The translations under genes were made by a program, and so were the position numbers. Shown here in pieces: positions 19,270-27,661 of a DNA stretch of 64,000 nt. Source of the stretch: Halalkalibacter urbisdiaboli (GTDB lineage: Bacteria > Bacillota > Bacilli > Bacillales > Bacillaceae_D). The DNA is taken from the NCBI RefSeq assembly GCF_002156385.1, contig NZ_MVJM01000002.1, forward strand, positions 528,921-592,920, given 5' to 3'. Position 1 is the stretch's first letter, and each line of letters begins with the position of its first letter. The notes beneath the pieces are model-generated. The model was given only the letters and a program-made list of their open reading frames with translations, did no database searches and was not told where the DNA came from.

Positions 19270-20223
19270 ATGATTCTTAGGTTCGGTTACGTCTCAACAG
19301 CACTTTCACTATGGGAAGCCTCTCCTTCTCGGACACTAACATTTACAAATTGGAAAAAACTTGATAAAGAAAAACGAATGGAAAAACTCTATTATGCGAC
19401 CGAGCAAAATTTAAAAAATACAATACGTGCCGTCCATTTTAATATTGCTAACGGCATCTATGTGTACCGTATGTCATCTTCTCTCGTCCCACTCGCTACA
19501 CATCCAGAGGCAAAGTGGGATTATTTAACACCATTTTGTTCTCTCTTTAAAGAATTAGGGCATTTGATTAAAAGCTCACAAATGCGTATTAGCTTCCACC
19601 CTAATCAATTCACATTATTTACTAGTCCAAAAGAGCACATAACTGAAAATGCAATCATTGATATGACCTATCACTACGACATGCTTGAAGCAATGGAGAT
19701 ACATGATAAGGCAACGATCAATATTCATGTCGGTGGGGCCTATGGTAATAAGGATGCTGCTATCTCTAGATTTAATCAATCTTTCATAAAGCTTGACCCT
19801 GTCATCCGAAAACAAACAACACTTGAGAATGATGATAAAACCTATACAGCAGCAGAAACTCTAAACATCTGTGAGCAGCACTCACTACCATTCGTTTTTG
19901 ATTATCACCATCATTGGGCAAACCGCAGAACGGAGGAATTCGAAGATTTGCTACCAAGAATTTATGCGACCTGGAATGATTCAAACAAACTCCCTAAGTT
20001 TCATCTCTCCTCCCCAAAATCACAATCTGAGTTTAGAGCACATTCCGATTATGTAGATTTAGATTTTGCCCTACCCTTTATTAGGACACTTAGAGCATTC
20101 GGACAATCTGCAGACATTATGATTGAAGCAAAAGCAAAGGATAAAGCCGCCTTAAAGCTTGTTGAACAGCTATCAAGTATTCGTGGTTTTAAACGAATCG
20201 ATGGTGGGGCAATTGAAATATAA
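19270..20223 (+). CDS. uvsE: UV damage endonuclease
   Basis: 317 residues, the size of B. subtilis UvsE. A TIM-barrel endonuclease that nicks 5' of UV photoproducts, giving excision repair independent of UvrABC. Metal-site motifs in order: RISFHPNQFTLF, NIHVGGAYGNK, FDYHHHW, KFHLSSPK and DIMIEAKAKD. The opening GYVSTALSLWEASPSRTLTF is typical. Ribosome site AAGGTGG at 6 bases. Monocistronic, followed by a terminator. Confidence 0.93.
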   Translation: MILRFGYVSTALSLWEASPSRTLTFTNWKKLDKEKRMEKLYYATEQNLKNTIRAVHFNIANGIYVYRMSSSLVPLATHPEAKWDYLTPFCSLFKELGHLIKSSQMRISFHPNQFTLFTSPKEHITENAIIDMTYHYDMLEAMEIHDKATINIHVGGAYGNKDAAISRFNQSFIKLDPVIRKQTTLENDDKTYTAAETLNICEQHSLPFVFDYHHHWANRRTEEFEDLLPRIYATWNDSNKLPKFHLSSPKSQSEFRAHSDYVDLDFALPFIRTLRAFGQSADIMIEAKAKDKAALKLVEQLSSIRGFKRIDGGAIEI

Positions 20224-20333
20224 GGGTTTTGTCGATTTTAAACTAGGCAAATCATAAATGCTATGAACTAGATCACTGCTAGAAAAAATATCTCTCTAAC
20301 GCACGAGTTCGTAATCTAAAAAACAAAGAAACA

Positions 20334-20358
20334 ATCCATTCCTACTGTAGGAATGGAT
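20334..20358. terminator. Terminator between uvsE and the anti-sigma gene
   Basis: ATCCATTCCTA pairs with TAGGAATGGAT with a 3-base loop. A T-rich tail follows on the minus strand, so it mainly serves the sigma/anti-sigma operon. Confidence 0.7.
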
Positions 20359-20406
20359 CGTTAGAGATTAGACGTTCAAAAGCGTAAAGCTCAGATACAA
20401 AACACT

Positions 20407-21237
20407 TTAATTAGAAGTCTGAGGATCTTCCTTAATGACTACGTGGAATTCCTTCAGCATATTGTCCATACGTACACCGTGCCCTTCAGAAGCTTCCATA
20501 AAGTACTTCTGTTTAATAATAAAGCTTCCGTCTAACTCGTTGCTAACTGCATAGTAGACAACGACTGGATCATCCCATTCATATCCGTTGTTTGCTGAGA
20601 ATCTGTATCCAATTACAGGACTCTCTACTTGTTCAACTTCCCCAACATTTTCATAATCTTGCACAATATCCTTCCTTATCTCTTCCATTGCCTCTTTTGT
20701 CTTCACATTTTTTTGTTCTATGATCTCCATATATACTTCAGGATACCTTTCGGGAAGGTCTACTGTAATACGGAATACCCCCTCCTCTTTCACTACGTCA
20801 TAACGCTCCTCATCTACGTATATAACAAAGCTCGCTTCTTGCTCTGTTTTTCGCTCTCCTTCATGAAGCTTCATATCTGTATCCTCAGGCATTCCCTCAA
20901 GTTCTTGTTCAATTTTCTTTTCCGGTTCAAACAACATACGAATTTGAGAGATAACCGCTTGCCCTTGGGATGTTGTTGTCAATAGAAGTGCAAAAAATAG
21001 CGTTGCCGCGACTGTGAGCCCTGTCCATCGTTTCCAGTTATACACGTTTCTCGCTCCCCTCTTTCGTTCAATTCTATTTTTTTTCGTGTTCTTGTTGTAT
21101 ACATCTTTCTTCATTCGATCGATTTCATCTAACTGATTTTGCATAGATTGCCATATCTCTTCCTTACGGCTACTAGATGTATCAATCCCTTTTGTTAAAC
21201 TGTCCTTAATCCATTCTTCTTCTTTACGGTCCATCAT
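20407..21237 (-). CDS. Anti-sigma factor paired with the ECF sigma gene
   Basis: 276 residues with one membrane helix (about 72-90, GLTVAATLFFALLLTTTSQ). The charged ~70-residue cytoplasmic N-terminus would bind sigma; the ~185-residue outer domain is mixed alpha/beta (ASFVIYVDEERYDVVKEEGV, DLPERYPEVYMEIIEQK). Its start codon overlaps the end of the sigma gene by 14 bases, the usual translational coupling. The outer domain resembles those of DUF4367/DUF4179-type anti-sigmas but I cannot name the family. Ends in acidic, charged sequence without further motifs. Confidence 0.8.
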   Translation of the reverse strand: MMDRKEEEWIKDSLTKGIDTSSSRKEEIWQSMQNQLDEIDRMKKDVYNKNTKKNRIERKRGARNVYNWKRWTGLTVAATLFFALLLTTTSQGQAVISQIRMLFEPEKKIEQELEGMPEDTDMKLHEGERKTEQEASFVIYVDEERYDVVKEEGVFRITVDLPERYPEVYMEIIEQKNVKTKEAMEEIRKDIVQDYENVGEVEQVESPVIGYRFSANNGYEWDDPVVVYYAVSNELDGSFIIKQKYFMEASEGHGVRMDNMLKEFHVVIKEDPQTSN

Positions 21238-21769
21238 TCAAATCCCTCCTTTTCAAACCTTCAAGAGCAGCTTTTAACTTACGTCTTGCTTTAAATAATC
21301 TTGATTTCACTGTATTCAAATTAAGATCGAGCACTTGTGCAATTTCTTTTTCCGTAAGGTCATGTAAATACTTTAAAATAATCGGAATACGATGATGTTC
21401 CTGGAGCGATTGTATCGCTTGATATAACTCTCTATATTGGTCAAGTGCATAATTATCCCGCTTCGCTAAATTAGGGTCATTCTCCCACTCATGCTCTACG
21501 GGAACCACCCTCGCCGATTGTCCCATCACTCTCTTGCACTCATTGATAAGAATTCGATAAAACCAAGGTTTAAACGGCTTATTTATATCGTATTGATCGA
21601 GATGTTCGTAAACTCGAATAAACGTTTCCTGTACAGCATCGGCTGCGTTTCCCTCATGTCTTGTTACAGCTGTGGCTACACGCATTGCATAATCAAAATA
21701 TTCGTCATAAAGGCTTTTAAACGCTTGTCGATTACCCGCTTTTATTTCTATAATCCAAGACTGTTCCAC
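21224..21769 (-). CDS. ECF-type RNA polymerase sigma factor
   Basis: 181 residues from a GTG with GGAGG at 8 bases. Region 2 (about 10-80) has AFKSLYDEYFDYAMRVATAV and DAVQETFIRVYEHLD, and region 4 (about 115-170) has PIILKYLHDLTEKEIAQVLD and LNTVKSRLFKARRKLK. Closest in style to SigW/SigM-like envelope-stress factors. A candidate autoregulated ECF promoter lies just upstream and the anti-sigma follows. The regulon cannot be inferred from this window. Confidence 0.9.
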   Translation of the reverse strand: MEQSWIIEIKAGNRQAFKSLYDEYFDYAMRVATAVTRHEGNAADAVQETFIRVYEHLDQYDINKPFKPWFYRILINECKRVMGQSARVVPVEHEWENDPNLAKRDNYALDQYRELYQAIQSLQEHHRIPIILKYLHDLTEKEIAQVLDLNLNTVKSRLFKARRKLKAALEGLKRRDLNDGP

Positions 21770-21795
21770 ATTTCCATCCTCCTTTCACTTCTTAC

Positions 21796-21823
21796 TACCC
21801 GTGAACTTGCTAAAAAGTTTTCA
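21796..21823 (-). promoter_or_regulatory. Candidate ECF autoregulatory promoter
   Basis: On the minus strand TGAAAAC (21817-21823) and CGGGTA (21796-21801) are separated by 15 bases, close to the ECF pattern of an AAC motif and a CGT-like -10. It lies about 30 bases upstream of the sigma start. Spacing is one short of the usual 16. Confidence 0.45.
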
Positions 21824-21873
21824 TTTTTAATTATTTTTTTATCTGATTCTGATTAATCTTATAAAAACAAAAA

Positions 21874-21912
21874 AACTACACAGATCCTGGTGTCACAAGA
21901 TTCTGTGTAGTT
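21874..21912 (-). terminator. Terminator of the HD-GYP gene
   Basis: AACTACACAGA pairs with TCTGTGTAGTT, followed on the minus strand by T-rich sequence. It lies downstream of the HD-GYP gene. Confidence 0.75.
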
Positions 21913-21991
21913 ATAAACGTTGTGTATGGGGATGCAGAGTGAACCATGCCGCTAAGTTTTTAATTCGCAATACGGTGCTCTCCCGTATTTG

Positions 21992-23110
21992 TCAGTTAAA
22001 ATTACCTATTAATGCATCGGCTTCAACAATTTTGATAGCTAGATTTTCCTTCGCTGATAAATCAATTTCATAATGTTTCACTTCTTGTTGTTCCTCATCT
22101 CTTATAATTCTTATCACAGGTCGCCCGACAGCTCGGAAATTATACCTTGATACTATTCCCGTTCTGCCATCGTTTAATTTTACTGTTAAACCTTGTGGAT
22201 AAATGGCAATACAATCCTTAAACAGTTCAACCTGTCTACTATCAAATTGTGTCCCGCTTCCTGCATAAAGAATTTCAATACCTTCATGTGGTAGCACGGC
22301 TGGTCGATACACTCTCTTACTCGTTATCGCATCAAATACATCGACCACACTCAATATTTTGGCGTATTTATGAATTTCATTCTCTCTTAAACCTCGTGGA
22401 TAACCTAATCCATCGATACGTTCATGATGCTGCAGGGCACAATGAGCTACAGGTAAGGGGATTTCATGTATTTTTCTTAGGATCTCAAAACCTAAATGAC
22501 AGTGTGACTTCACCTGCGCATATTCTTCATCCGTTAGCTTCCCGGGCTTATTTAATATTTCTAGCGGGATATACACCTTTCCCAAATCATGTAGCATTGC
22601 CCCTAACCCTATTTCTTCAATATTCTTTAAAGGCAAACCATTCTCAATAGCCAACTGACATGCATAAATTGAAACATTGAGACTGTGATTATACACATAA
22701 TTCTCGTGAATTTTTGTCGTTGCTAATAAATTTAATGCATGCCGATTTTCATTTAAACAATTTAGAATATCCTTAAATATCTTTTTAAAACTACGCACCG
22801 CTCTTTCTGATTTGATCATTCCTTGAATATTTGACCTACCTGAGCTTAATTCAGCAATCGTTCTAAAGCCTTCGGTTATCTTATTAACTGCTTCTCCACG
22901 CACTTCCGCAGGAATGGCTTCAACGATGTCAATCCCTTCAGACACTTCATCCTCTATATAAATGGTTGAAACATTATATTTTTTTAACTTTTTTAGTAAG
23001 CCATCATTAAGTTCAGTACCCTGAGATAAAAGAACTTTACCATTTTCATTGTAAATTGATTTACCTAGTTTAATCCCCGACTCGCATGTATCTACATTTA
23101 CTAAGCGCAT
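21992..23110 (-). CDS. HD-GYP domain protein (probable c-di-GMP phosphodiesterase)
   Basis: 372 residues. The N-terminal ~100 residues resemble the DUF3391-like input of HD-GYP proteins (IKLGKSIYNENGKVLLSQGT). The HD-GYP domain (about 125-320) has the catalytic HD at residues 174-175 (MLHDLGKVY), the metal ligands in KSHCHLGFEIL and ALQHHERIDGLGYPRG, which contains the intact GYP, and DVFDAITSKRVYRP. The C-terminal ~80 residues are a small beta domain seen in Bacillus relatives. With the GGDEF-EAL protein 5 kb away this adds to c-di-GMP control. Not in an operon. Confidence 0.9.
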   Translation of the reverse strand: MRLVNVDTCESGIKLGKSIYNENGKVLLSQGTELNDGLLKKLKKYNVSTIYIEDEVSEGIDIVEAIPAEVRGEAVNKITEGFRTIAELSSGRSNIQGMIKSERAVRSFKKIFKDILNCLNENRHALNLLATTKIHENYVYNHSLNVSIYACQLAIENGLPLKNIEEIGLGAMLHDLGKVYIPLEILNKPGKLTDEEYAQVKSHCHLGFEILRKIHEIPLPVAHCALQHHERIDGLGYPRGLRENEIHKYAKILSVVDVFDAITSKRVYRPAVLPHEGIEILYAGSGTQFDSRQVELFKDCIAIYPQGLTVKLNDGRTGIVSRYNFRAVGRPVIRIIRDEEQQEVKHYEIDLSAKENLAIKIVEADALIGNFN

Positions 23111-23534
23111 ATTATATCCCTTCTTCTGCTTATGTTGAATCCTTCAGAAAGCTCAAATCAACAGAGAAATTGTTGTTCTAAATTTCGACATAAATCATCA
23201 TATTCCTGCAACAACAAAACTATTTTAGAAACTTTTTATCATTTTTTAGTTTTTTCTAATGCAAATGAAAATTAAACGACTCTAACTAAATTCATACGCC
23301 AACATAAAATCTTTTAAATAAACGTTTAATTAAAATGGAGTATAGCGGTTAACACAAACGCTCCTTTTAAAAGAGGGTGAATGCTCACAGTAAGAGAAAG
23401 TGTAGCTTTTGCGTTGCTCAAGCATCGTTTCTTCTATATATATCCCCTTCAGGATCATGAATAAATTTGCTTCTAATATTAACAATAACATTAGTGTTAA
23501 TCTTAACACTAAATTTCAATGTGGAGGGATCTAC
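23111..23534. other. Intergenic stretch, nothing assignable
   Basis: A/T-rich leader region of the HD-GYP gene and of the small downstream frame. A few Shine-Dalgarno-like GGAG sequences, no long frame, no hairpin of note. Confidence 0.35.
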
Positions 23535-23642
23535 GTGAATATTCTTAGGTTTTTCTCAACTATAATGGTTATTGTTTTTAGAGTAGCATCCTTAATTAGC
23601 TCTAAAGTAAACAATTTATTAAGAATGCCATCCTTGACTTAA
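23535..23642 (+). CDS. 35-residue hydrophobic peptide
   Basis: From a GTG after GGAGGG (6-base spacing): VNILRFFSTIMVIVFRVASL then ISSKVNNLLRMPSLT. One amphipathic or membrane helix with basic residues. A strong terminator follows at 23692-23717, giving a plausible short transcription unit. No family recognised, and chance cannot be excluded at this length. Confidence 0.4.
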   Translation: MNILRFFSTIMVIVFRVASLISSKVNNLLRMPSLT

Positions 23643-23691
23643 GCTTGGAGTATTCAATATGTATATCTAAATCGCATTGCATTATTAATGA

Positions 23692-23717
23692 GGCGAGCAT
23701 AATAGTGTGCTCGCTTT
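23692..23717 (+). terminator. Rho-independent terminator
   Basis: GCGAGCA pairs with TGCTCGC around TAATAGTG, followed by TTTTTAG on the plus strand. It implies a rightward transcript upstream, most simply the 35-residue frame. Confidence 0.7.
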
Positions 23718-23899
23718 TTAGTGTATCCTCATTTAAGATGCATTCATTCGTAATACATTCAATCATGATAGATGGGTACAATAACGTTTAGATTAGTTGA
23801 CTTTAAATGATATAAAAATCAGTTTACATACTAATACTAACCATTCAAGTTTACATCTAGATTAAAAATACAATTTAATTTTATAATTGGAGGTTTATT

Positions 23900-24907
23900 G
23901 TGGAAAGTACTAATTCTCAACTTACATCAGCAGAAATAGCAAATTTATGGACACAATATATAAATGACTCATTATCAATTTGTATCCTTACTCACTCGAT
24001 TGATAAGGCGAAAGACGATGATAGTAAAGCCATACTTGAATATGCTCTTAGCATTGCTGAATCCCATATCGAAAAAATCACAGAGTTTCTGAATCAAGAG
24101 AATTTTCCTATTCCAAAAGGATTTTCATTAGAAAAAGATGTAAATCTGAATGCCCCTGCCTTATTTACAGATACATTTATGCTCGTCTATATGCATGTTA
24201 TGACCATTCTCGGTATGACAGGCTATGCTGGTGCAGTTGCTACATCAACACGCGCTGATCAAATAACCTACTTTATCGAATGTAATAATGAAGCAATGGA
24301 ACTCTTTAAACGAATTGTTCATTTAATGCAGGATAAAGGGATTTATAGTAGACCTCCGCGAATTAATACACCAAGTGAAGTCGATTTTGTAAATAATCAA
24401 CGTTATTTGACCGGTTGGTTAGGGAAAAAGCGCCCTTTAAATGCTGTAGAAATTAGTGGTATTAGTTTTAACATGATGAAGGTAATAGTTAAAGTTGTAT
24501 TAGAAATTGGATTTGGACAAGTCAGCCAAACGCAAGATGTCCAAAAATATTTCCAAAGAGGAAAAAATCTTTGTGAAAAACAATTTGGGCTTCTTAGTGC
24601 TATATTAACAAAAGATGAATTAGCCTCTCCCGCTTCATGGGTATCTGAAGTTACTAATTCAACAGTTCCGCCCTTTTCAGATAAACTGATGTTAAATCAT
24701 ATTGTCATTTTGGTCTCATCAGCAATAGGATATTATGGAGCTGGTGCATCGGTTTCTCATCGAAGAGATCTTGCCTTTGAATACACTCGTCTTGCGGCTG
24801 AGGTAGGGTTATATGCAGAGGATGGAGCTGAATTATTAATTAAATACGGATGGATGGAGCAACCACCGTTAGCTGATGACCGAGAAAATTTAGCAAATAA
24901 GAAATAA
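23900..24907 (+). CDS. DUF3231-family protein (two ferritin-like repeats)
   Basis: 335 residues from a GTG with GGAGG. Two homologous four-helix repeats: residues 10-165 (LTSAEIANLWTQYINDSLSI, FPIPKGFSLEKDVN, PALFTDTFMLVYMHVMTILG) and 180-325 (AVEISGISFNMMKVIVKVVL, PPFSDKLMLNHIVILVSSAI). This is the pattern of DUF3231, common in spore-forming Bacillaceae, structurally ferritin-like but without an obvious metal site here. Role unknown; some relatives are in spore coats. Monocistronic. Confidence 0.85.
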   Translation: MESTNSQLTSAEIANLWTQYINDSLSICILTHSIDKAKDDDSKAILEYALSIAESHIEKITEFLNQENFPIPKGFSLEKDVNLNAPALFTDTFMLVYMHVMTILGMTGYAGAVATSTRADQITYFIECNNEAMELFKRIVHLMQDKGIYSRPPRINTPSEVDFVNNQRYLTGWLGKKRPLNAVEISGISFNMMKVIVKVVLEIGFGQVSQTQDVQKYFQRGKNLCEKQFGLLSAILTKDELASPASWVSEVTNSTVPPFSDKLMLNHIVILVSSAIGYYGAGASVSHRRDLAFEYTRLAAEVGLYAEDGAELLIKYGWMEQPPLADDRENLANKK

Positions 24908-25130
24908 TCTCCTTCGCATAAGGATATAGTTATTGAACGTATATGATGGCACATTGCGTTACTAAGCTTTGCTCAACTCCTAAATAAAAAACTCTTAAAA
25001 AGGATGGCCTTGTTATTGGACTTAAGAGCTATTCATTAAGTTCAAGTGAATGTAACGGAAATATAAAATCGCTATTAAAATATTCTCTTGCAAAAAAGAT
25101 GAGCAAGATTGAACCAGTAACGCATGTCCA

Positions 25131-25159
25131 TAAAACAAAAAGACTGCATATAGCAGCCT
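25131..25159 (-). terminator. Terminator of the beta-propeller gene
   Basis: On the minus strand GGCTGC pairs with GCAGTC around TATAT, followed by TTTTTGTTTT. Located about 40 bases after the stop. Rest of the 24908-25197 gap shows nothing else. Confidence 0.7.
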
Positions 25160-25197
25160 AAGATTGTTACGTTTTTGTAAAAGAAAAAGAATATTAA

Positions 25198-27333
25198 TTA
25201 CTCTTCGTTTTGAGCTTTTTCTCGATACAAGACATTACCAACCTTTTCATATGTCTCTTCATCAAAAGCTGTAAGGCCTCCCGGCGAAAGTATAAATAGA
25301 TAGCCATTTGCGTACACACTTCTCTGTACAGACTGCTCGTAGCTCTCGTACCGTTGTCCTTCACCTTCACTTATGAGACTCGCCAGCCGTTCGATGCCTT
25401 CAGGAGTAATGTTATATACCATTGCCCCCTGCCCATCAAATGTCCACTCCCGATCATCGGAAGGTTTGTTCGAGTTGTATAGGTGAATTGGAAATGCATA
25501 GACTGGCTTCTCCGGATGAATCGTTAGTGCCTTATGGTTGTGCATCAATTCCGAATAAGTACCTTCCCCACCAATAACCTCCACAAATTTCTCCTTGGGA
25601 TTGTAAAAATCGCTTACATCAAAAATCGAAATCTTCATCCCATCCTGCCTTACGATCGGTTCACTTCCCTGTTCCCTAGGCTTACCGAGCTTTGTTTCCA
25701 CCCCAAAGCCGATGAGGTGATTTTCATCGATCGGGTGCAGGTACGTGCTAACTCCCGGAATTTTCAGTTCCCCAAGAACTTCAGGATTGGTCGGGTTTGT
25801 TGCATCTATAACAAACAGCGGATCCATCTCTCGAAACGTCACGAGGTAAATCATGTCCCCCATAAAGCGTGCCGAGTAAATGCGTTCTTCCGGCGCCAAA
25901 TCACCAACATGACCAATTTCGTTCAGCTTTTCATCTAGAATGAACACATGACTTTTTGAATTTCGATGGTCCCCCCATGTCTGCCCTTCTGTCGTGGCAA
26001 TGCGAAAGTTTCCGTCATATTCATCCATGGAAAATTGATTCAGAACGGTTCCAACCACGCTTCCTGATGCAATAAAAGGTACGTTCAATCCATCTAAAGC
26101 AAATTTAAAAATGTCAGTACTAGTGGTAGAATCTTCTCCGTTATAAGAGTTAGAAGCTAAGTATATATGTTCCTGAGACATATACATTTGCCCGCCTGCT
26201 CCTATAAATGCATCGACAGTTACCGCTGATGACGGCTGTTTAGTATTAATAGCTGTAATGACTGTGAAGCTACGCTCTTCACTGTTTGGTATGCGCGCAA
26301 TATTATCGAGTGCGACTTTGGTATAATCTTCTCCGTTGTACACAACAGGTCTAACACTCACTTCCTCTTTCCCTTCCTCCATTGTTCGAACCATAGGATA
26401 GTAGCTTGTAACATAGTAGAGATGATCTTCTATCATTCGAGAACTAACGAGGTGTCCTTCAGTTCCTGACTCCCCTTTAAGCTCTGGATTTGTACGGTCT
26501 GATATATCATACACTCGTGTAAGTGTCATTCCCTCCATTGCCGGCATTGTACTTATTTCTTTAGTACTACTAGACCTATATTGCTCCCATTTATCGCCAA
26601 TGACGATAAGGGTATCATCGGTCAGGAAAAGGTTCGTCGCATGGAAAGTGTTTTCGAACCTAATAATCGAAGCAACACTCATATCAGAAAGTTCTTGAAT
26701 GTTAGTAATCACAATCCCTTCATTCGTTACCTGATAAATATACTCACCATCAGTTTGCACAATGTCTCCTTCCTCAACTCCCTCAACCTGATTGTTCGTC
26801 GAAGAGTAATCACCGGAAGTATCATTTGCGAACGTAGATCCCGAGGATTCTTCAGTTGCAGTAGCATTTTCTAATCTAACCTTAGTGTTGGATTCCCCTT
26901 CTTCTATATAAGCCAGGATCTCCTCCTCTGATGCAAAGCGAGGCAACTCTTCACGCACTGTAAAAGCAAAGCTCTGCTCGCCACGAAGAGGAAGTCCGTA
27001 AGCCGAACGGATCTCATTAGAGAGATGCAGCGTGTATTTCTTTTCCTCAGAATCCCACTCACCTTTTTCAACCGTCACATGAAGTGTTTTGCGATCAGCA
27101 GACAGTTTTACTTCTGCCGGGAAACGCTCCCCCTCAAAGTCTTTGACGTAGACGGTTTTGGTGGACACTGTCTCAGGATCTAATGCTGTAGATAACTGTA
27201 CCGGAAAACTATGTCCTCCAAGCACTTCTGTTCCCGCAACGTTAACCGTTGGAGTCAATCGAAAAAAAATGATTGCCATTAGGACTATAGTGAGGATGCC
27301 ACCTCCTGTAAGCCAGATAACTCGCTTGTTCAT
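25198..27333 (-). CDS. Secreted/membrane-anchored beta-propeller protein (DUF PF09826 type)
   Basis: 711 residues from the ATG after AAGGGGG (7 bases); a TTG two codons upstream is rejected. Residues 5-22 are an uncleaved-looking membrane anchor. An Ig-like SbsA-type domain follows (about 30-125, ALDPETVSTKTVYVKD). From about 170 a beta-propeller distantly related to WD40 runs to the end (VEEGDIVQTDGEYIYQVTNE, SSRMIEDHLYYVTSYYP, DAFIGAGGQMYMSQEHIYLA, YSARFMGDMIYLVTFREMDP, YLHPIDENHLIGFGVE). Family members occur in Bacillus and archaea as surface proteins with no known biochemistry. Stands alone on the minus strand. Confidence 0.85.
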   Translation of the reverse strand: MNKRVIWLTGGGILTIVLMAIIFFRLTPTVNVAGTEVLGGHSFPVQLSTALDPETVSTKTVYVKDFEGERFPAEVKLSADRKTLHVTVEKGEWDSEEKKYTLHLSNEIRSAYGLPLRGEQSFAFTVREELPRFASEEEILAYIEEGESNTKVRLENATATEESSGSTFANDTSGDYSSTNNQVEGVEEGDIVQTDGEYIYQVTNEGIVITNIQELSDMSVASIIRFENTFHATNLFLTDDTLIVIGDKWEQYRSSSTKEISTMPAMEGMTLTRVYDISDRTNPELKGESGTEGHLVSSRMIEDHLYYVTSYYPMVRTMEEGKEEVSVRPVVYNGEDYTKVALDNIARIPNSEERSFTVITAINTKQPSSAVTVDAFIGAGGQMYMSQEHIYLASNSYNGEDSTTSTDIFKFALDGLNVPFIASGSVVGTVLNQFSMDEYDGNFRIATTEGQTWGDHRNSKSHVFILDEKLNEIGHVGDLAPEERIYSARFMGDMIYLVTFREMDPLFVIDATNPTNPEVLGELKIPGVSTYLHPIDENHLIGFGVETKLGKPREQGSEPIVRQDGMKISIFDVSDFYNPKEKFVEVIGGEGTYSELMHNHKALTIHPEKPVYAFPIHLYNSNKPSDDREWTFDGQGAMVYNITPEGIERLASLISEGEGQRYESYEQSVQRSVYANGYLFILSPGGLTAFDEETYEKVGNVLYREKAQNEE

Positions 27334-27661
27334 AACCAATCCCCCTTCATTTATCTGTATCTATGTAACGCCTCATACAGGTAGAAGGTGACATAAACTT
27401 TTGATCAGGAGGTTTATATTTGAGATCTCAGTCTATTTCTTTCATCATCTTCTTCTAAAAATAATCTAAGTTTTGTCTAATAAAGGTCATAGTTTGGTTA
27501 CATTTCTTCTGTAAAGTTTAGGACAAGCAGTTAAGAGAACTGCAAAATAAACGAAAGGAGGATCCTAATCAGCTGTTTCGCACCAAACTCAACCACATTA
27601 GTCTAAGAAATATCGAATCGCAAACTACTAAATAATCAAGCATTTATGAGGAGGAAGAAAC
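27334..27661. other. Divergent intergenic region
   Basis: Holds the leaders of the beta-propeller gene and of the repeat protein. AAAGGAGGATCC near 27555 is a ribosome-site-like sequence with no frame after it. No clear promoter hexamers. Confidence 0.35.
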
